Assembly (NCBI RefSeq): GCF_044465595.1
Contig: NZ_JBITLV010000007.1
Span: forward strand, 248,001 to 312,000
Length of the DNA stretch: 64,000 nucleotides
Source: Spongisporangium articulatum
GTDB taxonomy: Bacteria > Actinomycetota > Actinomycetes > Actinomycetales > Kineosporiaceae
Reading direction: 5' to 3'
The notes below the pieces were generated by a model. It did no database searches and was not told the origin of the DNA. It worked only from the letters and a program-made list of their open reading frames with translations. Below, piece after piece: positions 1-8,737 of this stretch. The position numbers and the translations under genes are program-made. The number at the start of each line of letters is the position of its first letter. The stretch's first letter is position 1.

Positions 1-713
1 AGCCGGATGCCGTCCGGGGAGTCCGCACCGATCGTCGCGACCCGGCGCGAGATCGCCTCCGGCAGCTCGCGCAGCATCGCGAGGCAGGCGCGCAGCGACG
101 CCGACCCGGCCGAGTCGAGGTCCACGTCCAACTGCGGCAGCCCCGCCGGCGCCGCCGCCACCCGGCCCAGCCGCACGCCGTCGATGTCCACCAGCACCAG
201 GCCTTTGGACGACGCGCTCGACCCGCCGTCGGCGACCTCCCCCGCGTCGGCGGCGGGCACGGCCGCGTCGGCGGCGGGCACGGCCGCCACCGGCTCGCGC
301 AGCTCGACGCGCAGCACCAGCGTCGAGGGCACCTTCCGGCGCACCGTCGCCCCGCGCACCAGGCGCAGCCGCTCCAGCCGGTCGCGCACGTCGTCCACCC
401 GGGCCAGCAGTAGCGAGTGCCCGAGCTCCTCCTGGGCCTGGGCGCGCAGCTCAGCGTCCGAGATCTGCGCCGAGGCAGGCAGTCCCGTGAGCTTCGAGCC
501 GCCGACCCGCTCGATCTCGATGGTCTTCACGGTCGCCCACGGCGACAGCACGACGAGCCAGCCGCCGCCCAGGACGAGGGCCAGCACCACGACGACGACC
601 GCGAACCGGCGCCGGCGGCGTTCCCGCACCTTGGCCGCGAACCGCTGGGCCGAGGTGGCCGAGACGGTGCCGGGGGCGGGCCCCGTCGCGTGCCGCGTCC
701 CGGTGCTGCTCAT
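1..713 (-). CDS. ftsQ: Cell division protein FtsQ (3' end outside window)
   Basis: FtsQ/DivIB bridges the divisome across the membrane by recruiting FtsL and its partners. The reading frame runs from ATG 713 to the window edge without a stop, giving 237 codons. It shows a short basic cytoplasmic N-terminus, one membrane segment at about residues 37-57, and then the extracytoplasmic POTRA/FtsQ region (TVKTIEIERVGG..., followed by LLLARVDDVRDRLERL). The start overlaps the murC stop in an ATGA, so the two are translationally coupled. Around residues 143-156 a VPAADA unit is repeated twice, coming from a 21-bp tandem duplication near 250-295; this lies in a flexible stretch. The position downstream of murC is standard for actinobacteria, where ftsZ would follow beyond the window. 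Identification is firm; the C-terminus is unseen. Confidence 0.93.
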   Translation of the reverse strand, partial: MSSTGTRHATGPAPGTVSATSAQRFAAKVRERRRRRFAVVVVVLALVLGGGWLVVLSPWATVKTIEIERVGGSKLTGLPASAQISDAELRAQAQEELGHSLLLARVDDVRDRLERLRLVRGATVRRKVPSTLVLRVELREPVAAVPAADAAVPAADAGEVADGGSSASSKGLVLVDIDGVRLGRVAAAPAGLPQLDVDLDSAGSASLRACLAMLRELPEAISRRVATIGADSPDGIR

Positions 714-2089
714 CGGGTCGCCGCGGGCTCGGCCAGCGCGTCGAGGATCAACGGCCCGAGTTCCGTGACGTCCCCGGCGCCAACGGTCAGGACGACGTCC
801 CCGGGCTTCGTGAGCCCCGCGACCAGGTCGGGGACGGCGGACGCCGGGACGTCGGCGTGGGTCGCCACCCCGGTCACGTAGCCGGCCACCAGAGCGCCGT
901 TGACCTGCGGGTCCGGTGCCTCGCGGGCCGCGTACACGTCGAGGACGACGACCTCGTCCGCCGCCGACAGTGCCTCGCCGAACTCCCGCGCGAAGGCCCG
1001 CGTCCGGCTGGGCAGGTGGGGCTGGAAGACGACGACGAGCCGCCCGTCGCCGGCCACCGGCCGGGCCGCGGCCAGCAGCGCCCGGATCTCCGTCGGGTGG
1101 TGCGCGTAGTCGTCGAAAACCCTGATGCCCCGGGCGGTTCCACGCAGCTCGAAGCGTCGCTTGGTGCCGGCGAACGCGGCCAGCGCCTGCAGCGCCTCGG
1201 CCGGCTCGGCGCCCAGGTGGACGGCCACCCGCCAGGCCGCCGCCGCGTTCAGGGCCATGTGCCGGCCGGGCACCTGCAGGCGCACCGACCCGACGCCCTC
1301 GATGCCCAGCGGGTCGGCGGCCGTGAGCAGCACGTCGTTCCCGAGCCCCGGCTCGTACCCGTAGCGGCTGACCTGCACGCCGCGCGCCGCCAACTCGGGG
1401 CCGACGGCCTCCAGGACGCGCCGGACGCCGGGGTCGTCACCGCAGGCCACCACGAGGCCACCCGCGCGCACGGTGCGGCAGAACTCCACGAAGGCCGCGT
1501 CGACCGCCTCGGCGGTGCCGTAGTGGTCGAGGTGGTCGGCCTCGACGTTGGTGATCACCGCGACCTCGGGCCGGTAGCGCAGGAACGACCCGTCGGACTC
1601 GTCGGCCTCGGCCACGAACGCCTCACCCGCCCCCGCGTGCGCGCCGACCCCGGAGTCGGTCAGCTGCCCACCGATCGCGAACGACGGGTCGAGCCCGCAC
1701 TCGCGCAGCACGACCGTGACCATCCCCGTCGTCGAGGTCTTGCCGTGCGTGCCGGCCACGGCGACGCCCCGCCGGTCGGCCATCAGCGCGGCCAGCGCCT
1801 CGGAACGGTGCAGGACGCTCAGCCCGGCGGCGCGCGCGGCCGCCAGTTCGGGGTTGTCCTCCTTGACCGCGCTGGACACCACGACGGTCGACCCGGCGGG
1901 AACCTGCTCGGCCGCATGACCGACGAAGACCCGCACCCCGGCGTCCCGCAGCGTCTGCAGCACCGCCGAGTCGCGCCCGTCGCTGCCCGACGTGGCCAGA
2001 CCGCGGTCGGCCAGCAGCAACGCGATGCCCGACATCCCGGCGCCGCCCACCCCGATCAGGTGGAACGGCCCGTCGAGAACCGCGCTCAT
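710..2089 (-). CDS. murC: UDP-N-acetylmuramate--L-alanine ligase
   Basis: MurC adds L-Ala to UDP-MurNAc with ATP, the first cytoplasmic amino-acid ligation of peptidoglycan synthesis. The 459-aa protein has the N-terminal nucleotide-binding loop GVGGAGMSG (residues 13-21), the ATP-binding GTHGKTS (113-119), the central-domain EADESDGS motif, NVEADHLDHYG, and DDYAHHPTEI in the C-terminal domain. Length is normal for the family. The ATG start lies seven bases after the murG stop and the TGA overlaps the ftsQ start, so it sits inside the dcw operon. Confidence 0.97.
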   Translation of the reverse strand: MSAVLDGPFHLIGVGGAGMSGIALLLADRGLATSGSDGRDSAVLQTLRDAGVRVFVGHAAEQVPAGSTVVVSSAVKEDNPELAAARAAGLSVLHRSEALAALMADRRGVAVAGTHGKTSTTGMVTVVLRECGLDPSFAIGGQLTDSGVGAHAGAGEAFVAEADESDGSFLRYRPEVAVITNVEADHLDHYGTAEAVDAAFVEFCRTVRAGGLVVACGDDPGVRRVLEAVGPELAARGVQVSRYGYEPGLGNDVLLTAADPLGIEGVGSVRLQVPGRHMALNAAAAWRVAVHLGAEPAEALQALAAFAGTKRRFELRGTARGIRVFDDYAHHPTEIRALLAAARPVAGDGRLVVVFQPHLPSRTRAFAREFGEALSAADEVVVLDVYAAREAPDPQVNGALVAGYVTGVATHADVPASAVPDLVAGLTKPGDVVLTVGAGDVTELGPLILDALAEPAATR

Positions 2090-2096
2090 CGACGGC

Positions 2097-3185
2097 TCAC
2101 GCCGCGGCCCGCTGCGCCGCGGCCCGCTCGACGAGCTGCGCGAGCCGCTCGTCGCCGTCCCGGATGCCGAACTCGGCCGCCGCCAGGCCCATCGACGTCA
2201 ACCGCTGGGTGTCGCGCAACAACGGGATCAACCGGGTGCGCACCCACTCGGGTGTGCAGTCGGCGTTGTCGACCAGCAGGCCGCCGCCGGCCGCGACCAC
2301 GGGTTCGGCGTTCAGCCGCTGCTCGCCGTTGCCGATGGGCAGCGGCACGTAGGCCGCGGGCAGGCCGAGCGCGGTGACCTCGCTGACGTTGCCCGCCCCG
2401 GCCCGGCAGACCACCAGGTCGGCGGCCGCGTAGGCCAGGTCCATCCGGTCGAGGTACTCGGTGACCAGGTACCCGGCGGGCGCCTCGCCGTCACCGAACA
2501 CGGTCTTGCCGCGCCCGCAGGTGTGCAGCACCTGGTACCCCGCGGCCAGCAGCTCGGGCGCCGCGGCGCCGAACGTCTCGTTGAGCTTCTGCGCGCCGAG
2601 GGAGCCGCCGGTGACGAACAAGGTCGGTCGCGCCGGGTCGAGACCGAGAGCGACCCGGCCGGTCTCGCGCTGGCTGGCCCGGTCGAGCTGCGTGATGGTG
2701 CGGCGCAGCGGGAGACCCAGCACCTGCGCGTGGCGCAGCGGGGTGCCGGGGAAGGCCACCGCGACGTGGTCGGTGAACCGGGCGCCGAGGCGGTTCGCCA
2801 CGCCGGGGCGGGCGTTGGCCTCGTGGACGACGATCGGCACCCGCAGCCGGCGCGCGGCGATGTACGCGGGGGCCGACACGTATCCACCGAAACCGACCAG
2901 CACGTCGGCGTTCTCGATCACCCGGGTGGCCGCCGAGACGGCCGCGGACAGCCGGCCAGGCATCCGCAGCAGGTCACCGCTCGGGCGGCGGGGCAGCGGC
3001 ACCCGGGGCAGGAACTCCAGGTCGTAACCCGCGGCCGGCACCAGCCGCGCCTCGAGCCCCTCGACCGTGCCGAGCGCGACGATCTTGGTGGCGGGGTCGC
3101 GGCGGCGCAGGCAGTCGGCAAGCGCGAGCAGCGGCCCGACATGACCGGTGGTGCCCCCGCCGGCCAGGACGACACTCAGACTCAC
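2097..3185 (-). CDS. murG: UDP-GlcNAc:lipid I N-acetylglucosaminyltransferase MurG
   Basis: MurG transfers GlcNAc to lipid I on the inner face of the membrane to make lipid II. The GTG at 3185 is chosen because it overlaps the ftsW stop (GTGA) and gives a 362-aa protein of normal length; the frame stays open upstream but has no MurG-like sequence there. Visible motifs are the glycine-rich loop GGGTTGHV near the N-terminus, the second loop GFGGYVSAP, HEANARPGVANR, and the donor-site stretch VTGGSLGAQKLNE followed by CRAGAGNVSEVTALGLP. GGGTTGHV is a mild variant of the more usual GGGT(G/A)GH. Confidence 0.97.
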   Translation of the reverse strand: MSLSVVLAGGGTTGHVGPLLALADCLRRRDPATKIVALGTVEGLEARLVPAAGYDLEFLPRVPLPRRPSGDLLRMPGRLSAAVSAATRVIENADVLVGFGGYVSAPAYIAARRLRVPIVVHEANARPGVANRLGARFTDHVAVAFPGTPLRHAQVLGLPLRRTITQLDRASQRETGRVALGLDPARPTLFVTGGSLGAQKLNETFGAAAPELLAAGYQVLHTCGRGKTVFGDGEAPAGYLVTEYLDRMDLAYAAADLVVCRAGAGNVSEVTALGLPAAYVPLPIGNGEQRLNAEPVVAAGGGLLVDNADCTPEWVRTRLIPLLRDTQRLTSMGLAAAEFGIRDGDERLAQLVERAAAQRAAA

Positions 3186-4444
3186 CGGCGTCCTCTCCCC
3201 ACCACGGCGAGGGAGCGGCGGACCAGGCCGGCGCGCGCGGCCAGCGCCTGCTGCGCCCCCGGCTCGTGACGTGCGAACCCGATCACCATGCCCAGTGCGG
3301 CCATGGTCATCACCAGCGCGGACCCGCCACTGCTGACCAGCGGCAGGGGAAGGCCGATCACCGGCAGCAACCCGATCACCACCCCGATGTTGACGACAGC
3401 CTGACCGATCACCCAGGCGAGCACACCGGCGGTCGCGATCTTGACGAACGGGTCGGTGTGCCGCAGGACGATCCGGAACATTCCTACCGCACACGCGGCG
3501 AAGAGGCCGACCACGGCCAGCGTGCCGACGAGTCCGAGCTCCTCGCCGATGATCGCGAAGATGAAGTCGTTGTGCGCCTCGGGCAGCAGCCCCCACTTCT
3601 CGCGGCTGGCGCCCAGGCCCACGCCCCACCAGCCACCCGTGGCCAGCGCATACTTGCCGTGCAGGCTCTGGAAGCAGGCACCGAGGGCCGCGTCGCCGGT
3701 GCAGTCGGACCGCCACGACGCGATCCGGCCGAGCCGGTTGGAGCTGGTCATCACCATCACCAGCGTGAGCAGGGCGAGCGCGCCACCGCCGAACACGAAG
3801 ATCCGCTTCGGGCAGCCCGCCACGAACATCGTGCCGACCATGATCGCCATCACGATCAGCGCGGTGCCCAGGTCGGCGCCGTACAGGACCAGGGCGAGGA
3901 ACAGCAACGCACCCGGGACGACGGGCACCATCGCGTGCACGGGTTCACCGAGCAGCGGACGTTTGCGGGCCAGCACCGCGGCGACCCACACGCACAGCGC
4001 CAGCTTGCCGATCTCGGAGGGCTGCAGCTGGAAACCGCCGAGGGAGACCCAGTTGCGGTTGCCGTTGACGCCCACGCCGAAGCTCGTGAACACGAGCAGC
4101 TGCATGACCATGGCCCCGACCAGCAGCGGCCAGCCGAGCGCCGCCCAGCTCTTCGGCGGCATCCGCGCCGCCAGCACCATGAGCGGCACGCCGATGAGCG
4201 CGAACACCGCCTGGCGCCAGAACACCGTGAAGGCGGACTGCCCGTCGGCCAAAGAGTCGACGCTCGAGCTGGACAGGACCATGACCAGGCCGAGACCGAT
4301 CAGGACCACGCTCGAGCCCAGCACCAGGTAGTACGAGGTCAGGGGCGTGTCGAGCCAGGCGGGCAGGCGCAGCCCCCGCTCGGCCGGTGCCGGTGCCCCA
4401 CCGGCGGCGGGCGAGGCGGGTCGGGTGCTGGTCTCGCTGCTCAC
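3182..4444 (-). CDS. ftsW: SEDS-family septal peptidoglycan polymerase FtsW
   Basis: FtsW is the divisome glycan polymerase of the SEDS family, working with FtsI. The 420-aa protein is strongly hydrophobic, consistent with about ten membrane helices after a 35-residue soluble start. It carries the family stretches RNWVSLGGFQLQPSEIGKLAL in the middle and REKWGLLPEAHNDFIFAIIGEELG in the large outer loop, with PLPLVSSGGSALV near the end. It overlaps both neighbours by four bases (ATGA with murD, GTGA with murG). Placement between murD and murG supports FtsW over the elongation homologue RodA. Confidence 0.95.
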   Translation of the reverse strand: MSSETSTRPASPAAGGAPAPAERGLRLPAWLDTPLTSYYLVLGSSVVLIGLGLVMVLSSSSVDSLADGQSAFTVFWRQAVFALIGVPLMVLAARMPPKSWAALGWPLLVGAMVMQLLVFTSFGVGVNGNRNWVSLGGFQLQPSEIGKLALCVWVAAVLARKRPLLGEPVHAMVPVVPGALLFLALVLYGADLGTALIVMAIMVGTMFVAGCPKRIFVFGGGALALLTLVMVMTSSNRLGRIASWRSDCTGDAALGACFQSLHGKYALATGGWWGVGLGASREKWGLLPEAHNDFIFAIIGEELGLVGTLAVVGLFAACAVGMFRIVLRHTDPFVKIATAGVLAWVIGQAVVNIGVVIGLLPVIGLPLPLVSSGGSALVMTMAALGMVIGFARHEPGAQQALAARAGLVRRSLAVVGRGRR

Positions 4445-5976
4445 ACCGACGTGCTGCCGCCCGAGCCGCCGCTGCCCAGGCGCGACCGGACGGCCTCCGC
4501 GAACGCGTCACCGCGTTCCGCGTAGTTCGTGAACATGTCCATCGATGCGCAGGCGGGTGCGAGCAGCACGGTGTCGCCCGGGCGGGCCAGCTGACCCGCG
4601 CGTGCGACCACCACATCCATCACCGGCACGTCACCAGTCTCCGTGACGTCCACCTCGACGACCGGGACATCCGGCGCGTGTCGGCCCAGTGCCTCACGGA
4701 CGAGTTCGCGGTCGGTCCCGATCAGCACGGCGCCCCGCAGCCGGGCGGCGTTCGCGGCGACCAGGTCGTCGAACCGGGCGCCCTTGGCCAGGCCCCCCGC
4801 GACCCACACCACGGAGTCGAAGGCGGCCAGCGACGCGGCGGCCGCGTGCGGGTTGGTGGCCTTGGAGTCGTCCACGTACGTGACGCCGCGCAGGATGCCG
4901 ACGGTGGCGATCCGGTGCGGTTCGGGCCGGTAGCCACGCAGCCCGTCGCGGACGGCGTAGGCGGGGACGCCGTGCGCCCGGGCCAGTGCGGCCGCGGCCA
5001 GCGCGTTGGCCACGTTGTGCGGGGCGAGCGTGCCCCCACCGGCCGTCTCGACGTCCTCCAACGTACCCAGCTCGGCCGCCGACGTGGCGCGCTCCTCGAC
5101 GAAAGCCCGGTCGCAGAGCACATTCTCGACGACCCCGAGCATCGACAGCCCGGGCACGCCGAGGGTGAAGCCGATGGCCCGGCAGCCCTCGATCACGTCG
5201 GCCTCGCGGACCAGCTGCTCGGTCACCGGGTCGGCCACGTTGTAGACGCACGCGATCTCGGCGTCGTGGTAGATGCGGCCCTTGGCCGCCGCGTACGCCT
5301 CGCGGCCGCCGTGCCAGTCGAGATGGTCGTCGGCGACGTTCAGGACCGCGGCGGCCTGCGGCTGCACCGAGTACGACCAGTGCAGCTGGAAGCTCGACAG
5401 CTCGACGGCGATCACGTCGAACGGGTCGGGGTGCAGCACCGCCTCCAGCAGCGGGGTGCCCACGTTGCCCGCGGAGGTGGCCCGCAGGCCGGCCGCGCGC
5501 AGCATCGACTCCAGCATCGTGACCGTCGTCGTCTTGCCGTTCGTGCCGGTCAGGGTCAGCCAGGGCGCCGGCCGGCCCCCCGGACCGTTGGCCGGCCGCA
5601 ACCGCCAGGCCAGCTCGACCTCGCCCCAGATCGGCACCCGGGCCCGCGCCGCCTCGGCCAGCAGCGGCTGGGACGGGGGCCACCCCGGCGAGGTGATGAC
5701 CAGGTCGGGCGGACCGCCGTCCACCTGCGGCAGGACGTGGGTGCGGCCCTCGCCGAGCAGGATCGTCGCACCCAGGGTCTCGAGGATGATGCCGCGCTCC
5801 CGCTGCCCGGGCCCGTCCCGCTCGTCGACCACGACGACCTGGGCGCCGCGTTCGAGCAGCGCGTCGGCGGCGGCGAACCCGGACACGCCGATCCCGGCGA
5901 CGACGACCCGCACACCCGGCCAACCGTTCGCGGGCGTCCACAGCGCCGAGATCTGCTCCGGCGAGCCCTCGCTCAT
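4441..5976 (-). CDS. murD: UDP-N-acetylmuramoyl-L-alanine--D-glutamate ligase
   Basis: MurD adds D-Glu to UDP-MurNAc-L-Ala. The chosen ATG at 5976 forms an ATGA overlap with the mraY stop, like other junctions in this operon; an alternative in-frame ATG five codons upstream (5991) would add MGRRH. The 511-aa product has the Rossmann start VAGIGVSGFAAA (about residues 27-38), the ATP loop GTNGKTT (144-150), the ELSSFQL motif and NVADDHLDWHGG, then DDSKATNPHAA in the C-terminal domain. It is somewhat longer than the roughly 450-aa norm. Confidence 0.96.
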   Translation of the reverse strand: MSEGSPEQISALWTPANGWPGVRVVVAGIGVSGFAAADALLERGAQVVVVDERDGPGQRERGIILETLGATILLGEGRTHVLPQVDGGPPDLVITSPGWPPSQPLLAEAARARVPIWGEVELAWRLRPANGPGGRPAPWLTLTGTNGKTTTVTMLESMLRAAGLRATSAGNVGTPLLEAVLHPDPFDVIAVELSSFQLHWSYSVQPQAAAVLNVADDHLDWHGGREAYAAAKGRIYHDAEIACVYNVADPVTEQLVREADVIEGCRAIGFTLGVPGLSMLGVVENVLCDRAFVEERATSAAELGTLEDVETAGGGTLAPHNVANALAAAALARAHGVPAYAVRDGLRGYRPEPHRIATVGILRGVTYVDDSKATNPHAAAASLAAFDSVVWVAGGLAKGARFDDLVAANAARLRGAVLIGTDRELVREALGRHAPDVPVVEVDVTETGDVPVMDVVVARAGQLARPGDTVLLAPACASMDMFTNYAERGDAFAEAVRSRLGSGGSGGSTSV

Positions 5977-7058
5977 ATGCCGACGACCCACTCCGCGTAG
6001 AAGACCCCCAGCCCCAGCGCGACGAACAGGCCGGCGATGATCCAGAACCGGATGACGATCGTCACCTCACCCCAGCCCGCCAGCTCGAAGTGGTGCTGGA
6101 GGGGGGCCATCCGGAAGACCCGTTTACCGGTCAGCTTGAAGGAACCGACCTGGATGATGACCGAGAGGGTGATCATCACGAACAGGCCGGCCAGCAGGAC
6201 CAGCAGCAGTTCGGTCCGGGTGGTGATGGCCAGGCCGGCGAGCGCGCCGCCCAGGGCCAGCGACCCGGTGTCGCCCATGAAGATCTTGGCCGGTGAGGCG
6301 TTCCACCACAGGAAGCCGAAGCAGGCGCCCATCACGCAGGCCGCGACCACGGCCAGGTCGCGCGGGTCGCGCACCTCGTAGCACTGCGGCCCGGCCCGGG
6401 TCAGCAGCTGGCAGGACTGGTTGGACTGCCAGATCCCGATCAGTACGTAGGAGCCGAACACCATCACGCTCGCGCCCGTGGCGAGGCCGTCGAGCCCGTC
6501 GGTGAGGTTCACGCCGTTGCTGGTGCCGGCGATCATGACGTACGTCCAGGCGACGTACAGCACGAGCCCGAGCGCGGGCCCGGCGAAGGCCAGGTCGACC
6601 GCCGTGTCCCGGATGAACGAGATCGACGTGGAGCCCGGGGTCAGGAACGCCCGGTTGCCGAACTGCAGCGTCAGCACCGCGAACGCGATCGAGACGAACG
6701 ACTGCCCGGCCAGCTTGCTGCCCGCCCGCAGGCCCAGGCTGCGTTGCTTGCTGATCTTGATGAAGTCGTCGGCGAACCCGACCAGGCCCAGCCCGCTCAT
6801 GAGGAAGAGCACCAGCAGCCCGGACGCGCTGGGCGTCCACCAGGTGACCAGGTGCGAGACCGTGTAGGCGAACAGCGAGGCGCCGATGATCACCGCCCCG
6901 CCCATCGTCGGGGTGCCGCGCTTGATGTGGTGCGACGTCGGCCCGTCATCGCGGATGAACTGCCCGTACCCGCGCTTGACCAGGAACCGGATGTACAGCG
7001 GGGTGCCGAAGAGGGAACAGACCAGCGACACGAAGGCCGCGATCAGGACTGTCCTCAC
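5973..7058 (-). CDS. mraY: Phospho-N-acetylmuramoyl-pentapeptide transferase
   Basis: MraY attaches phospho-MurNAc-pentapeptide to undecaprenyl phosphate, forming lipid I. The 361-aa protein is polytopic, with the family motifs GTPTMGG, ADDFIK (first aspartates), NLTDGLDGLA and HHFELAGW near the C-terminus. GTG 7058 overlaps the murE stop as GTGA, leaving no room for murF, which normally lies between murE and mraY in actinobacteria. The stop overlaps murD. Confidence 0.97.
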   Translation of the reverse strand: MRTVLIAAFVSLVCSLFGTPLYIRFLVKRGYGQFIRDDGPTSHHIKRGTPTMGGAVIIGASLFAYTVSHLVTWWTPSASGLLVLFLMSGLGLVGFADDFIKISKQRSLGLRAGSKLAGQSFVSIAFAVLTLQFGNRAFLTPGSTSISFIRDTAVDLAFAGPALGLVLYVAWTYVMIAGTSNGVNLTDGLDGLATGASVMVFGSYVLIGIWQSNQSCQLLTRAGPQCYEVRDPRDLAVVAACVMGACFGFLWWNASPAKIFMGDTGSLALGGALAGLAITTRTELLLVLLAGLFVMITLSVIIQVGSFKLTGKRVFRMAPLQHHFELAGWGEVTIVIRFWIIAGLFVALGLGVFYAEWVVGI

Positions 7059-8737
7059 TCCCGAGCCTCCTGCTGTCCGGCGCCTCGGCGCGGCGCGCCG
7101 CCCGTCACCGTACCGACCTCTGTCCCCACCGCCACAAGGGCCTCGCCGAGTTGGCTCCGGTCGTCGAAGGGGTGGACGGCCCCCGCGACTTCCTGGCCCG
7201 ACTCGTGCCCCTTGCCCGCCACCAGGAGCGTTCCCGGCGGCCCGGAGCCGCCCCAGGCCCGCCGGACCCCTTCGAGGATCGCCGCGGCCCGATCCCCGAT
7301 CTCCAGGACGACGGAGGCCCGGGGGGCGGGCAGCTGGCGGGCCCCGGCCAGGACCGCCGCCCGGATCGCCGCCGGGTCCTCGGAACGCGGGTTGTCGTCG
7401 GTCACGATCACGACGTCGGCGTGCGCCGCGGCCGCCGCCCCCATCCCCGGCCGCTTGCCCCGGTCCCGGTCGCCCCCGGCGCCCAGGACGACGACCAGCG
7501 GGCCGCGCGCACCCGGCGCCAGCGCCTCGAGGGCCTTCGCGACGGCATCGGGCGTGTGCGCGTAGTCGACGACGGCCGTCGGCTCACCCCGGTAGGGCTG
7601 CCAGCGGTCGGCGTAGCCCCACCTCTCGATCTCCGGCCGGGCGCTGGTCACCGGCTCCATCCGGCCGGGGACACGGCCCCGGGAGAAGATCGACGTGGCG
7701 GCCACCCCCAGCTCGTGGCCCGTCAGGTCGCCCATCACCAGCGCGAGGGCCATGTTGGCGACGTTGAAGTCCCCCGGCAGGGGCACCACCGCCTCCACCT
7801 CACGCCCGTCCGGGGCGACCAGCGTGAAGCGGGTGCGCTCGCCCTCGGGCTGGATGTCGACGGCCCGCCAGTCGGCGTCCAGGACCGGGTCGGTGGTCAG
7901 GGTGGTGACCGGCACCCGGGCCTCGGCCGCGAGCCGGCGGCCCCACTCGTCGTCCACGCAGACCACCCCGCGCTGCGCGCGCTCGGGCGTGAAAAGCGTT
8001 GCCTTGGCAGCGAAGTAGTCCTCCATCGTGGGATGGAAGTCGAGGTGGTCCTGGCTCAGGTTCGTGAAACCGACGACGTCGAAGACGATGCCGTCGACCC
8101 GGCCCAGGACGAGCGCGTGACTGGACACCTCCATCACGCACGAGTCCAGGGCGTGCGTGTACATGGTGGCCAGCAGGCGCTGCACGTCGGGCGCCTCGGG
8201 CGTCGTCCGGGCGCTGGGCACCGGGTCGTCACCGACCAGGACCCCGACCGTGCCGATCAGCCCGGCCTTCTGTCCGCCGTTCAGCGCCGTGTGCAACAGA
8301 TGGGCGGTCGTCGTCTTGCCGTTGGTGCCGGTGATCCCGTACATCGTCAGCTTCGTCGCGGGATCTCGGTACACCGTGGCCGAGACCCGGCCCAGCACGG
8401 CCCGCGGGTCGGGGACGACGAGCGCGGGCAGCCGCACCCCGGCCTCGCCCAGCAGCCGCTCCCCCTCGGGGTCGGTCAGGACGGCGACCGCCCCGGCGTC
8501 CGCGGCCTGGGCCCCGAACCGCGCCCCGTGCGTGGCGGCGCCGGGCAGGGCGGCGTAGAGGTCCCCGGCGGTGACCCGGCGGGAGTCCAGCGTGACCCCG
8601 AACAGGGGTACGTCGGCACCCGGCGGAGCGGGGACGCCGAGCAGCGTCGCGAGGTCGGCGACGGTTCGCGCGTTGCTCGGGTGCACGCTTCGCGACCCTA
8701 GCGGAGCGGCCAGGCGGGCGAGGTCGGTCACTTCCAT
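7055..8737 (-). CDS. murE: UDP-MurNAc-tripeptide synthetase MurE (meso-DAP type)
   Basis: MurE adds the third stem-peptide residue. The DNPRSEDP motif (residues 448-455) is the signature for meso-diaminopimelate, so the wall is predicted to be A1-gamma type. Other motifs are GTNGKTTT (137-144), EVSSHAL, NLSQDHLDFH, DYAHTPDA (391-398) and the final KGHE (509-512). The protein is 560 aa, longer than typical MurE (about 490-530 aa). Part of the excess is an extra segment between GRMEPV (359-363) and AVVDYAHT (388 on), rich in Trp, Tyr and Arg. The ATG lies ten bases inside ftsI. No murF follows. Confidence 0.96.
   Translation of the reverse strand: MEVTDLARLAAPLGSRSVHPSNARTVADLATLLGVPAPPGADVPLFGVTLDSRRVTAGDLYAALPGAATHGARFGAQAADAGAVAVLTDPEGERLLGEAGVRLPALVVPDPRAVLGRVSATVYRDPATKLTMYGITGTNGKTTTAHLLHTALNGGQKAGLIGTVGVLVGDDPVPSARTTPEAPDVQRLLATMYTHALDSCVMEVSSHALVLGRVDGIVFDVVGFTNLSQDHLDFHPTMEDYFAAKATLFTPERAQRGVVCVDDEWGRRLAAEARVPVTTLTTDPVLDADWRAVDIQPEGERTRFTLVAPDGREVEAVVPLPGDFNVANMALALVMGDLTGHELGVAATSIFSRGRVPGRMEPVTSARPEIERWGYADRWQPYRGEPTAVVDYAHTPDAVAKALEALAPGARGPLVVVLGAGGDRDRGKRPGMGAAAAAHADVVIVTDDNPRSEDPAAIRAAVLAGARQLPAPRASVVLEIGDRAAAILEGVRRAWGGSGPPGTLLVAGKGHESGQEVAGAVHPFDDRSQLGEALVAVGTEVGTVTGGAPRRGAGQQEARE

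Noticed and set aside
7..768. Long plus-strand open frame at the left edge
   Set aside because: It is antisense to ftsQ; its translation is a low-complexity Ser/Arg/Thr string without domain signals.
3186..3716. N-terminal extension of murG
   Set aside because: Overlaps ftsW and shows no MurG sequence; GTG 3185 overlaps the ftsW stop and gives normal length.
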